Source: Membranipora membranacea (lineage: Eukaryota; Bryozoa; Gymnolaemata; Cheilostomatida; Membraniporidae). From it: a stretch of DNA of 64,000 nucleotides. Under the pieces are notes generated by a model that did not search any database, was not told where the DNA came from, and worked only from the letters and a program-made list of their open reading frames with translations. The translations under genes and the position numbers were made by a program. The stretch spans positions 8,313,001 to 8,377,000 of the forward strand of contig OU612066.1 in NCBI GenBank assembly GCA_914767715.1, given 5' to 3'. Numbering within the stretch: the first letter of the stretch is position 1; every line of letters begins with the position of its first letter. Shown piece by piece: positions 12,001-24,732 of the stretch.

Positions 12001-15000
12001 GACAAATTTTCATAACAACGGTGGAATATGATTGTCAAGCAATCATCAATGATAGAGCTGGTTTTTTTTCTTAGATAAAGGAAACGAGGCGGCACACAAC
12101 GGAGACTACCCGACAGCTATACAGCTCTTTACCGAAGCAATAAAACTGGAGCCTACAGATTACAGGTTTTATGGAAATAGGTCTTACTGTTACGATCGGA
12201 TCATGCAATTTGATAAGTGAGTAAATCGGATTCTCCGAGTGAATAAGCAGGATCTGTAGAATGATGTTGTAAAATTGATAAATGCAACCACAACTTAATG
12301 ATTAGCTAAAGAACCTGTTTTCTACATCAATAATACTTATCCCCCCTCACACTGTGTGCTATGCCATGTTATATATTGTAACGGCTTTTTTATGGAACGT
12401 TTATTCACCATCAAAAAGATAGCCGCAGGAGCTATTGTATTAGAGAAAGCATAAATACACTTTTGTAGCTGTCAGTGTCTGAAACAGGATATGCCTACAA
12501 TTTTGACACTCCTGTGTGAAGTTTTAATTACATGATTGTTAAATAATGATTTGTTTGTCAGGAAGCGGATCTTGGATGTTCACAATCAGCAATAGATACC
12601 CATGTGTGTGTGTGTATGTGCATAATGTGTTCACACTGAATTAAATTCACTGCGGATTCCAGTGTGTAATAATTAAATGCATAGCTGGAATTTTTTAGGG
12701 TCGTATCGATGTCATATCGATTTGTTGCTTATGGACTAGCGTCATCATATTTTCTGCCGAACTATGACGTTACTATTCTCCTATCCCTGGTTGTATCACA
12801 ATGTGTTGTAAAAAAAATGGCATATTTATTTCATTTTGTTGTTTTAGAGCCCTTTCTGATGCAGATAATTGTATAGACCTTGCAACAGAATGGCCAAAAG
12901 GGTATTTTAGGAAAGGTCGTGCCTTAGCTGGTCTTAAGGTGAGCTATAGTAGATGACAACCGAAATTAACTCTTTTGCAAACCTACTTTTAAACCAACAG
13001 TTGATATTTGGAACAAATTTTAGCTTTTGAATAACTGTGATATCTGAGAGTCATCTTCTCCTTGAAAATATGTTTTATTGGTAGGACAATTCTTAGTATG
13101 TTATTCTGCTTACCGTCACATTTCCTAATCCTAAACTTATCGAGTTTTTCACACATTTTTATTACTATTGGTGGGCTTCACAACCACGGTCAGTGTTGTT
13201 TCTGCCTAACATTTGCGTCAATAATATAGTTCATTTAATATCAAACAGACAGTACTGTGAATCACATGTTGAATGAAAATTGCCAGTCATCTAGGGCTAC
13301 TTTTATATTTTTCATTGTTGTAGTCCTGGTATTAATTTTGAAAGACAGGCTATAGGACAATTGTAATAACAACACACCATTTTACATGCATATAATTTCT
13401 ATTACAGTTATTTTCGGATGCCGAGAAGTCGTTTATGCAGGTTTTAAAACTGGACAGGACGTGTGAAGAAGCTGCCAAAGAGCTGACCAGGGTGCGGACA
13501 CAACAACTCATAGACATGGGATTTTCACCGAAACATGCTGAGCAAGCGGTGCTCAGTAAAAATAGTCTACAGCAGGCCCTTGACTATCTATTGGCCGGTG
13601 TCGGTATGTGATATTTATCTTTTAATTTGCTCTCATTGTGTTTCATGTAGGTTTGAGAGCAGACAGGCACACACCTTGCTGGGAATGTTGTTTGAACACT
13701 GCATTCAATGGGCCAAAGTTTTATAGCTCCCAATGTCACCTCTTGGTTAGCTTCCAGTGTTTCAGTAGGGTCGGGGAATGGGACAGCATCACATGATAAG
13801 AACAATTCATTCCTGAAAAATAAATAAGAAATGATTTACAATGTAACTGTTTCAATGGTGTATGTCCCTGACCTCTCAACAACCCGTTTTAGGTGTAGAA
13901 ATTATATTTTGCATCTTGTGGTTAATGACGAGGTGCTGTGTGGGATAGATTGTTCAAATGAATGTTTTCTGATATTAACTCATGATTCTGCGATGATTTG
14001 AGCATGACCTGACGGAAATAGTACAAAAAATACAAGTTCCCACCATATTTTCACTCACAGTAAAATTAGATATGCAGACACTTTTCGATTAATTATCCAA
14101 GTTTCAGTGTCTGACAGGTCCAAACACTAAAACAAAGACATTCATCTATTCAGCATTTCGGGTCCCTCTTGCTTTAATCATCTTCCAGTGTGAGAATGAC
14201 AGCCTGATGATACATGTTACAAGATAGTTAGTTAACATCATAAGATATTGAGTCATCTGCATCTGCTGTTCCTCTTGTACTCTAACCTAAAGTGGGAGAA
14301 ATGTTGGTGAACCACTCAAAAAGACTGATTGGAGACTATGGACGTGTACTTAAACCAGTACATAATTGGCTCACCGATTCGTCATGTGCATTTCTCCTCA
14401 GTATAATATTAAACCCACCTAAACGTGAACTATGCAGCTTGTCGAGGCTTCTCCTTAAATTCCTACAGGGTAAATTAGAGGTTATTGATCCTGATTAGCA
14501 ATCTTCCCGGTAATTCCCGACTAGCTGATGCCAAAATCAACCACCTGTTTTGGCATGTCTTGTAATTGTTTGAATTGATTTCAATCTTACCGCTGTTTAT
14601 GTAACAATATTTATTGCTGTGTATTCTGTAGGTGCTGAGATGGGAATATGTGCTGACGACGTTTATGTCTCAGACGACGAGGAGCTCGCTGTTGCAGAAT
14701 CCACAACTTTATCGGCATCCACCAATCATCACACCACTTCAAATCACCAATCCCCACAGCAGCATGTGAACCACCTCACACAGGGCGCAGGCGGCAGGGC
14801 ATCCAGACCTGGTGCTGGTGTTGCCGCTGCAGGTACGGTGAAAACTAAACACGCATCAGATGGTGGGGCCAGTGTCACCAGTGATCCTAATCTCACAGAG
14901 GAGAAAAAAATGGAGTAAGTTATGGAATTTGGACATTACAGAGCAAAAAAAATGCCATAGCTGGTCCTTGACAGTGTCAACTATTTTTGTTTTATACTTG

Positions 15001-18000
15001 CCTTCGATTAGCTCGATGTTCTATATATGTTTTTACCATGTTATAATAACGATGTTTCTTGGTACAAATGCTAAGAGTGGTTTTTGAATCGCACGTCATC
15101 CAGAAAATTAAGTTTTCCTGTGGTCCCTAAAATATCATAAAGCTCAATACTGAATCCATAGTGATTCCATGGCACCCTATCTAATTTGCATGGCGTTACG
15201 TCAGGCAACAAACTCGGTGGCCTGCATCAGTTGACTAAAAAAATTGTTTTCTAAAATTAAAATTTATGTAAGTATGTATATCCGGGTAGCCAGTTGGCAA
15301 GCTGGGGACATTACACATGACCAAAATACTCAGAACTGCCGTCAGTTCTCAGTACAAAGTTACATCATTTAGGGAAAATTAAATTTATTGGGATAATTTC
15401 GTTCAATGCTCCTGATAACCCTAGCTGGAAACAAAATTTTGGCTGTTGAACTCTAAAATCCCCTGAAGCAAACAATCGTAATTCCTGATTTGGGCTATGA
15501 GGACACGCCGCAAAAATTTGGGCGCTGGTGCAAGTCAATTACAATTGTGCATAATCCATATTTTGGTATTGTCACAATACTTGCCATTTTCATGTTGTAA
15601 GCTACAACTGTGAGAGTATTGTTGTATCATACATTATGGTTGACCTCAGGGTGCTTCCATGAATCATGACACTATTTACCTACCTTGTTTTTTATCTAAA
15701 TATAATTTTTGTAAAACCTAGGGATTTGCACATTTTTGATAAATGAGAACATTCCGCGGGACAGAAAATATGATGTGTGAACTTTCATTGGGTGAAAAAA
15801 TACTGCTTAGTAGTATTTGATTGGTTAAGGTGCCCTGCTTAATTTGTGCAAATATAATTTCTCAACATAGGGGTTAGGATTATGTAAATGTGTTATTTTT
15901 GCAATAAAATCTCCTTATTGCATGCTAATTTTTCTTTGTCTGTCAACTTTTGCGTCTTGACCGACTCAAACCGCTGCATGGACCACATGGACTTTTCACT
16001 GTGGGGTGTTTGTAACAGGAAGGTCGTACGGAAGTGTACAGGAGATAGAAAATTTTAATTCTTCAATTTTCTCTGAGTTCAATTTCAGTCATCCAGTAAT
16101 TGAGGATTATGCAATAGCTAAATCCCTTTGTGGTATGCGCACTGCACCAGTTTACTCTGCAATGTTTTTGTGTTATTTTTATCCAGTTATCCTTGACATA
16201 AACCCAATGATCACATCAGAAAAATAGTTGCGTATGGTTACTTGTAAAAAATTAGCATGTCAATCCCTTGTTTGTGAGGTTATTTTATACAAACTTCAAA
16301 GTCCTAGTGTTTGGTGGTTGACCAACAAAAAATTATTTCCCTTCATGAATTCCAAGTGTTATGGCTGGATTACTTCCAAAAAATAACAATAATGTTAACC
16401 TGTCCTTAAACTGTTCAAATTATACAACTATGTAACAAGGTCAAGGTCAGCCACGCTTTAAAGTTTTCTAAATTTTTGTCCTGCATCCGTAAAAAAAATG
16501 AAATGCCCAGACAGATTTTTTGTATTTTTCAGCGCCAGCAAGTTTGTGTGATTGTACATTTTAAAACAAGAAAACATGATGTTGCCCGGATTTAATGGTT
16601 AACACCTTGACTCATTATCTTGATTTTAACTACACCAAATCCTTCAATGTCATGTGATTCATTGCATTATAAATCCTTTCATCTTCATCACGCAAGGCAC
16701 CACAAATTTGCCGCTTTTTATTGAAAATTTTTTAACCATCTGAGCTGGAAAGCTGCAATCCCTCCTCTGCCATTCAGTATTAATTGTCATTACTCATAGA
16801 AAGTCCCCCAAATCCAAGGTCACAAACATTGAGAAGCATCACAGTTTCTGACATGCAAGTTTAAGTGCAATCTTTGCATACTTTTTAAATTCATCTCAGA
16901 ACTGAATTGGCTGTTCGGTTTGATATTCTTGGCGTATATCAATGTTTCTCACAGCTTGTTTAACGTGTGTTAATTATGTTTATAGTGTATATTTGATTAC
17001 ATTTTATATTATGTTTTTGTTTCAGCCCTACCAATCCGGAAGGTCTAACTGCTCTATGGGTAGGGAATGTTTTACCAACAGTAAAGGAAACAGATCTTCA
17101 AAATCTATTTAACAGGTTTGCAACATAAGGGCATCTACCTGTCATCACTTATGTATACTAATACTTTCAAAATCACTAGCTGAACATATTTACCTAATCT
17201 GGATTTGCCTTCCCCATGTCGTTTGGGACGTTCTTTGGGGGACAAAAGGACACAAGGCCACACAATTTTGGTGGTCGATTTATTGTTATGCAATCAGTAA
17301 TCTACTGAATATTAGGAGCTCATTTGAATAGCCATTAAGAAGAACCTGTCACTCTCGACTTTTTTGGTGACAGTCTTAATCTCAAAACAAAGCAATTCAT
17401 CAACATAATTATGTACTATGCACTTGTCAGACAACCTGTTCCACCCTGTCATGCATAACATGTATTATTCATGTTTCATGGTTTACAGAATGTCATTCCT
17501 CTTAGCCCTCTCTTTTTTTTGTAGATACGGCCACGTATCAAGTGTGAGGTGCTTACCAGAAAAATATTGTGCATTTGTTAATTTTAAATCAAAAGAGGCC
17601 GCCGGCAAAGCCATGAACGCTTTACAAGTAAGTCACCGCTGTTCTGATAATTTTAGCACAGTGAATATATAGTATATATATATAAAGTATAGTATACATT
17701 TAGCGCTGTGAATATATAGGTTGAGGCCGAACTCTTCTCCGGATAGGGATTTTGAGTTAATTAACTTGTTATACAACATCAACACTGTTGCAAAATATCC
17801 TTCTGATTCCAAAGTGCTATGTGGTTTGTTTGTTTCACACAGATTTCCTCAAATTCCAGAAATAGCACAGGACTAAGCATTCTGCTTTTTCACTTCAGTC
17901 AAACATTCTAGTGTCACTTACATTTCGGTGAATTACAAGAATGTCTGTCGTCAATTAGTCATACATTTTGACTTGTCACTGTTTGGTAATGATTTTGAGA

Positions 18001-20402
18001 AAATACACAAAGAAACAATCCTGGCCAAAACAGCATCCTTGACAATCACAATCACCATAGTGTTTGCGGGATGTTTTTGCCACCAAAAACTTTACCATTA
18101 GCAATTAAATGTCTACTCAACTGTTAGGCAACAGTATGCACTGGAAATGACCATATCTTAGGAGTTGGCATGTACCAAAATGTGGTGGGATTACCTAATG
18201 GTTAATTGTAGTTGTTTGTTACCGCAAAAATTATATAATCAGTGTAAAATCATTAAGTTGGTCAGCATAAGCTATTATTTTCACCCCAGATGCTTATGAA
18301 AATAGAAAAAAAAATGCACAAATCTGTCAACAAACTTAAAATACACTGGTTCTTGCAACAGTTCTGAACTGGGAATTGAATTTAAATTCTTTGCAATTTG
18401 GACTCCGAGTTCACCAGCAGTGTGCATTGGTAGTACTTAGTGTAGAAATTTAAAACCCAACCGTTCTTTCAGTAGGATGCTAAGATTCGATAGCAGAGGT
18501 TGATAGTTATTAAAATTTGCCATGTCTCATCAAAAAGAGAATCAGAGGAAATTTGCGATACATATTACTCTGCGCAGAAGTCTTAGTATGTTGTGTGATT
18601 TGTATACTCCTCTTGGCAAGCGTTTCTTTAGTGATGCGGAAATGAGAAAATTGTCTTTCTACAATGCACCTAATAACTCTGTTGTGACTAATGGTTGGCA
18701 AAGAAACCAGCTTTTCTGTCGCTGTATCATTCTGGAGATGATGAAAAGATTGACTGGTCTAGGTGGTCCATCTAAACCACATTAAAAAGGGCTCAGACAA
18801 AAAATCCTCGATAATTACCACTGTTGTAATGATGGGGAAACCCAAGCAATGTGTCTGGTGTATAGACTATTTTAATGTCGGGATCATAGCAAAGCCTATT
18901 AATGCCTGTCAGTGTCCAATCTATGTGACATATACGAGCTTCTTATAACGCAATGCAGTGTCATTATAAGTACGCAATATTATATTTATGGTATTGAAAA
19001 ATTATTGTCAAATATGCTAATTTATCTTTACAGAATCAGGAGGTTCAAGGACAGAATTTACTAATCAAATTTCCTGACAACCCGATAGCCACCGGTCTTC
19101 CTGTCACAAAGCTAGTAAAGCCTGCTCCCCCACCGCAGCCAACCCCAAAACCAGAAAAACAACACCAGGCTCCACGAGAAAAACCCAACCAGCTCCGAGA
19201 AAGGTATGTAACGCTGCACTCTGCTCTCCTGCTATCCTGTTCATATAGATCAAGTCATCATGAGCTGTAGCTAAATGCAATGTTTACTACCACCACTCAC
19301 TTGTTAGGGGGTGTCACTCCATGCAGTGATGGCCACAACTGCTGGGCATTGGGTTGACCAATGGCTCATCTCATTTTCTATACCAAATAACTCATAATGT
19401 TGCGGTCACTTTGAGAAAAATAATAGTAATATTAATTTTTTAGTTAACTATAATAGAGCTATGTTAAAGTTACTGAGGCAGCACATCAGCTGTGATATTT
19501 TTGATGGCCCCTCTTCTTCGTCAGCACCTGACCTTAGTATATTTGGGTATTGCCTACCTTCGACTATGTCAGCATGTCATCCAGTACAAACTCATACAGA
19601 AATTACATGCCTTGTGCGATACATGATGTCTTTTAATCCTGGCTCTAACTGTAAAGAGTATATCAGGCAGAGCGAACGTCAGCGCCCGGGATATTCTTAT
19701 AATTGTGTTTGACTTGACTCTACGGCATCAAAAGAGGTGTCAGCCCCGTTCTACCTTGATCACCACCTGGTTTGATGGTGTCAATGATATCCGCAGTATA
19801 ACCTTTCATGCTAGTAGAGCTCGTGCCAATTATCACTATCAATTAGGGCATTGTCTTACCAATCCTTTATCATTAGGTCCAGGTTAGGTTAGATTAGGTT
19901 AGATTAGGTTTGTGATAAATACTCAGGCCCTGCACATGGGTCAGTGACCACACTGGCTAGGTGTAAATGCAAAGGCAGCACACAGCTAAATGCCCTTTCC
20001 CTGCTGCTGTGTTGTTTTCTTCCTCGACCTTGTCTGGGAACACGGTATATCCTAGCCTACTTGTGCAATGATTCTAAATGCCACTTACCATTCCCTCAAA
20101 CAAGAATTATGTTGCGGACAGGGATGACTTGCTGGGAGCCTATTCTGTATCACTTTTCACTCTCTCCTGCTCTTGTTTGCTGTTATACTGCTTTGTTATG
20201 GTTTAGTTGCTGTTTGATGTTTATATCCCTTTCTTCTCTTCTCTGTCTCCCTCACAGTGCACAGAAAGTAAGCGGACCCGTAAATGGTGATGAATGCTAT
20301 TTCTGGAGAACAACTGGTTGTCAATTTGGCTCAAAATGTCGCTGGAGGCATAATCCGGAAAGCAAAGGCATCGATAAAAAACCATGGCAGCGCGTTAAAT
20401 AG
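6031..20402 (+). CDS. TTC31-like protein with TPR, UBA, RRM and CCCH zinc finger
   Basis: Secure exons chain in phase: 8882-8936, 9198-9248, 9498-9532, 9882-9965, 10279-10373, 10745-10907, 11288-11333, 12075-12216, 12848-12938, 13408-13603, 14632-14914, 17026-17115, 17525-17627, 19034-19203, 20258-20402. The lysine/glutamate-rich segment (9882-10373) and TPR units (12075 to about 13470, for example AIQLFTEAIKLEPTDYRFYG) match TTC31. Next come a UBA-like segment (QQLIDMGFSPKHAEQAVL, about 13500-13600), a His/Ser-rich linker, an RRM (LWVGNV; KYCAFVNF, 17026-17627), a Pro-rich linker and a C-x7-C-x5-C-x3-H finger (20299-20360). Family knowledge suggests a cytosolic adaptor that may bind RNA and chaperones; this is inference. 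Two likely 5' coding exons, 6031-6149 (ATG GTA AGG) and 6689-6740 (MKLTLDEAYS), do not join in phase, so the start is unresolved. Confidence 0.82.
6567..6576. promoter_or_regulatory. Palindromic E-box GTCACGTGAC
   Basis: A perfect 10-bp palindrome matching the consensus for USF/TFE-type bHLH-zip factors. It is followed about 16 bp later by CAAAATGGC, which resembles a YY1-type initiator. It sits just upstream of the candidate 5' exon at 6689-6740, so it may mark a promoter of the TTC31-like gene. Sequence match only. Confidence 0.35.
11935..11967. repeat. Two overlapping, mutually exclusive hairpins in an intron
   Basis: GTAGCTTTT (11935-11943) pairs with AAAAGCTAC (11953-11961). CCCCCTGTA (11945-11953) pairs with TACAGGGGG (11959-11967). 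Both stems are perfect 9-bp inverted repeats that share bases, so only one can form at a time. They lie in an intron of the TTC31-like gene. Confidence 0.6.
19881..19910 (+). repeat. Short TTAGG-like tandem repeat
   Basis: Three or so degenerate copies of a 10-bp TTAGGTTAGA-type unit lie in the last intron of the TTC31-like gene. They look like telomeric TTAGG, but the array is only 30 bp and may be ordinary simple sequence. Confidence 0.6.
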
Positions 20403-20822
20403 TGCAACCCTCATTCACAAACGACAAGTTATAAGAAGTTAAAAGTTTCACCAGTGGCGCTTTCCCTCGACTAATTAGAGGATGGGCTAATACAGACTCT
20501 GACAATACTACTGTTGGTGTAATTTGCAAGTGCTGTCGGTCACATTTTTGTTTTTTTTTGGTTGCATTGATACTTAGCAGAAGAACAATTATAGGCGAGC
20601 AAACTGTTGAAAAACAAGGTTGAATGAGGACATTATTTACAGTTCTGTACTCGAAACTTAGCATCAACACTGTGTGGTTGTTTTTTTAAGCATCATGTTA
20701 GTTATACTACAATTTATTTAACTTTATTCTTTGAGAGAATATAATCTTTGAAAAGTTGTGAAATTGAGGGACAGGTGTTTCTTGTTGTCGGGTTTTGATT
20801 TCAACATTCTATACTTGCCTAG

Positions 20823-20922
20823 CATATTTCCCATGACAGCCCAACGATACCCTAACCCTGTGACCAGGGAGGATGGTGACTATGTGTTCAACAAGAGGAC
20901 AACTTCTTACACTCCGTTCTAA
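20823..20922 (+). other. Candidate alternative last exon of the TTC31-like gene
   Basis: A pyrimidine-led acceptor (ttgcctag) is followed by an open stretch richer in GC than its surroundings. It reads SIFPMTAQRYPNPVTRED and on to a TAA stop when spliced to the donor after 19203, which leaves the right phase. Using it would replace the CCCH finger with a 33-residue tail. No poly(A) signal is evident close by, and a chance open stretch of this length is quite possible. The same bases are also open on the minus strand. Confidence 0.2.
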
Positions 20923-22698
20923 TTGATCTAGCCATTTTGATCAGGGAGTTTGGGCCATTGGCCCTGATTCAAGTCAAATTGAAACTGCGTATTTGAATTA
21001 GAAAGGTGTCAGGGTTTGACTGAAAAGGGGTAACACGGAATGATTAGCAATAACACAAAATTAATGCTCTCCAACCAACAGGCAATGAAGCGGACATCAT
21101 TAAAGGAGCATATTGGGTATTTTGCCTGGAAGTTATTCAAACCACTCTCTTCATTGTGCTTTGTAATGATGTTTATTACAACCTTGATATGACATCTTAA
21201 TTTTCATACAAACTTTAGCGTTTTATTACGCCTTAAATATTAAAAATTACATCTTGATGTACTTGAAGGCAGATTAAGATTGGATTGTTCTCGACATTGA
21301 ATTTGATGCCCCAGCTTGCTTCGGAAATGAAACATTGAGCCCAGTAAAGGGCCTTGCCAAATCCATCTATATGAATGCCCAGTGGTAATTTCATACAACT
21401 CAGGGTGGGTAAATATTAGTCGTGTATTGTGAGCTACCATGTCAAGCTAATATTGATATCTATACAACAATCACTCAGTTATCAACCATAAACAAATTTT
21501 TTCATGCAACTCAATTGCCAGTTATTTACACAGGCTTTCATCAGGCCCAGCTGAATAGTAATATGCATGGCCTGTATCCACACAATATGAAACCTGCACT
21601 TGATATCTAAATGTTGAACTGCTTCTACTTGGTTTCAAGCAATTCAATATTGTAACACATGTCACTTGTGTCACAGCACACGCTGCTACGAAATTCACCT
21701 AGCGCTATAGCGAAATACTATTCAAATATAATATAACAAATAACGTGACAGTAAAGGACAGCTTTTCATCTATTACGAAGCTTATGACAAACATCTGAAA
21801 ACTTGAAAACTGGAGATGGATGTTTCACTACCACATCCTTTTTGACAGGTACGTGTAAACCCTTCACTGCTAATCATTATAATTTGTAACATCTTTCAAT
21901 ATCTGTCCTCTCAATCAGTGATGTGCCCTGGGGCTAGAAAATGTCAGTGTTAACACACAACGGCCCTTAACTAATAGTCCTTGATTTCTCTTGCGCATGT
22001 ATTTGTGTTGATATACGAGGCAATAATTTTGGCACATGGTTTAGAATGGCAGTTGAGGAGTACTCAGCAAATAACTGTACATTTATGTGTTGATGATGGG
22101 GTATGAGAAGTGAAGAGACTCTAGATCCCATTAAAAACCCTTACAGTTAGGTGTTGTAAGGAGTAAAGTGTTGCGAACATTTGACAGTAAGTGGTTGACA
22201 GCATAGTTTTCGCTCACTAAACCAGTCATTCATTATTTGCACACCCTCAACTGAACTCCCGTACATAGGCTGCTTGCAAACCAAACAGTCCGGGCTAGCA
22301 TTTGGCGGCATAGTTTGGACAAGCTACCACAAAAGAAGATACACTGATGTGTTTAGGATTGTCAGATTTATTACCTTGAGACTATCTGACCTATGTTCCT
22401 TGCTGGAGTGTACTCATGTGTGCTTAGAGGACAGATAAGGCGTGCAAACTCAAATATTGCATTTTATTTGTGGTTTTAAGGGAGACGAATTCCTGAGCAA
22501 AGAGCGGCGGCCGTCTTATCTGAGATATGTGGACTACAAGTGAACTAAAGACACACTTGCTTAGATGAGGTAAGTACTAGTTAATCTCTATCTTATGCAA
22601 GTTTATTGCTGATAAAAAATACTGTCAACAGAGAGCAGCTACTTGGAGCTATTGCTTGTGTCACCTGTATGCAGCACAGGTGTCCTAGCCTGATCTGT

Positions 22699-23224
22699 TT
22701 ACATTGCAAGGCAATCTTCAAATCCTGGTGCAGAGGGAGGAAACGTAGGTTTCTGAGCAGATTTCTGTAGCTGGATAGAATTTGGTGGACGCAATGATGC
22801 CTTAATCAATATGTATCGGCGCCTCCGGCAGGTGTGGTTCCTCGACCTGTAATAATAATGTTTAAAACAAAAAGTTTGTTCACCACTGCGTAAAGATGAT
22901 ATTTATAACTTGGGTACAATGACACATCATCCATGGAATCATTGCTGTCAAACAAAGATTCTCTGAACTATGTTTCCACTTGGGAATACCATTTCTAAAG
23001 AGTCAGATTGCAACAAAAATATACACTCAGCTTCCCTGGTACTTAAGGCACCTTTCCAGGTAACGCACAATTAAAGGATGATGAGTGTAATGCTGACCTT
23101 ACCTCAAGTTGAAAAATAAAAGTTGCAATAAAACCCTAAACACTGTGAAACTGCTAGGGCATGCAAAGATGACAAAATTACCACATGCTTTTGAGATGGG
23201 TCCAGGTATCAGTACTATCGTCAT
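22699..23224 (-). CDS. Weak candidate: two-exon small protein on the minus strand
   Basis: On the minus strand, exon 23224-23103 starts with ATG, encodes a hydrophobic stretch (MTIVLIPGPISKACGNFVIF and on) and ends at a GTAAGG donor. Exon 22846-22699 follows a TATTATTACAG acceptor, joins in phase, and encodes a basic then Pro/Ser-rich tail ending FEDCLAM and TAA. The product would be 89 residues, possibly with a signal or membrane segment at the N-terminus. A minus-strand AATAAA lies at 22607-22602, about 95 nt past the stop. The plus strand is open over part of the first exon, and no family is recognised. This could be chance. Confidence 0.2.
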
Positions 23225-24700
23225 CACATGTGCTCACACCCATCAATTGCACAAGCAGCATGGTACGGGTGCTGGAAAACAACTGTTACCTATGCTCTTT
23301 GGACTTGTGATACAGTTTAAAATGTGTCAAATAATCAACCACAACATGCCTAATCAGAGATGTACCGAGTTGCACCTAGCTACCTGGGTAATTGTTGTGA
23401 TTATCACTGATGAGAAAATTTACCCAAAATCAGCAGTGGATGATTGCGAAAACAAGATAGGTGGCAAAGTATAGAGATAAAAACTGATAACGTTGCACAG
23501 AACATGGTAGTATATGGTGTTGGTGGTGTCTAGAAACCAGGAGGTGTATGTACTGGACTCAAGTGCGATGTTGATGTGGCTAACAAGTATTAATTTACAG
23601 ATTATGTAAGTGTGAACCTCATAGCTCTATCATTCAACACACAGGTGGCTTTGCCTCTTTACAGCCCTCTTCATATCACTTTTCATTCATCAAAGAAGAA
23701 AGAAACCACAGAATTTTCGCAAGTCAGTGTCACTTATTGACTTAAATCAGCATGAATACAAGAGATCTTATGTTTGCTAGACCTTATGAATACACAAGAA
23801 ACACAAATCCTGGAAAAATATCACCAGCTGGTCAACTAAACAAAATAACTAGTTCCCCCAAGTGCAGTACATGAACCTGCAGTATATCCAGCTGCTAATT
23901 TTGTAAGCTGGACCTAGGTATTTCTTGTACCACAGTTCCCATTGGCAACAGAGCAACAGTCTTGAGATTCAATTCTTGTTGAAATAGCTGGCTTTAGATG
24001 GACATTGATGAAATAGGCTTCTGCTTCACATGGTGTAGGGAACCAACATTTTATTTTATCAATTTCATTGGCAATATTGTATATTAAGTATTGTATTTTA
24101 TATGGTAGTGCTCACTGGATAATGACTGGAATCGGGTGCTATAAAAAATATAATATGACAGTGCTGTGGAAGTTGCTTTTAAATCATGTGAATAGAAATG
24201 ACAATGTATTTAGGAGCTATCTACTAGTTTAAATCACTCAAGTTGTTTAAAACCTGTAATCTTTCCTTATAATATTTGATATGTTATTAGTTACAAGCAG
24301 GGTAAACCTTTGGTTGGTGCGTGAGCACCAATTTATAATGGTACAATATACCTTTTCCTTGTGCCACGTGATTGACGATCCATACCCAGCTGTTACCTTG
24401 CTGGTAATGTCAATGATGTGATATTTATGGCCTCAATTGTAACAATTGTACTGTTATTGAATATTTCTAAATGAGGAAAGATCAATGGCACCAAAAGAAC
24501 AAAAAACTGCGCTTGGTTCATGAGTCAGTGTCGCAGAATGGGGCTGGATTTAATGTTCGGGAGGTGCTTTATCGATAGTTTAATGAAGCTCGTAATCATT
24601 TCCCCTGCATCTCTTTGTAATACCGTTGCTAGTGGAGGAAGCTCTGATTGTTGAGATACCATTATTTTAGGTGTTCATTGGGATTTCGCCCCAAGACATA

Positions 24701-24732
24701 GGTGACAGTGGTACTTCGGTATCACTGTCATC
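24701..24732. other. 14-bp stem-loop capped by a UUCG tetraloop
   Basis: GGTGACAGTGGTAC (24701-24714), loop TTCG (24715-24718), then GTATCACTGTCATC (24719-24732). All 14 positions pair, two of them as G-U wobbles, and the loop is closed by C-G as in the very stable cUUCGg tetraloop. It lies in the long spacer with no gene nearby. No RNA family is recognised. Confidence 0.55.

Noticed and set aside
18522-18785. 87-codon frame inside a TTC31-like intron
   Set aside because: No splice sites in phase with neighbouring exons and no family match.
19944-20257. Open frame running into the CCCH exon
   Set aside because: The acceptor tctccctcacag at 20246-20257 joins in phase with the exon ending at 19203; the leader is intronic and does not look like protein.
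22481-22567. GC-rich block with acceptor and donor on the plus strand, also open on the minus strand
   Set aside because: Several frames are open on both strands and none links in phase to a supported exon.
23109-23474. 121-codon plus-strand open frame
   Set aside because: No recognisable domain, no splice or promoter context, composition like the flanking spacer, and it overlaps an equally plausible minus-strand reading.
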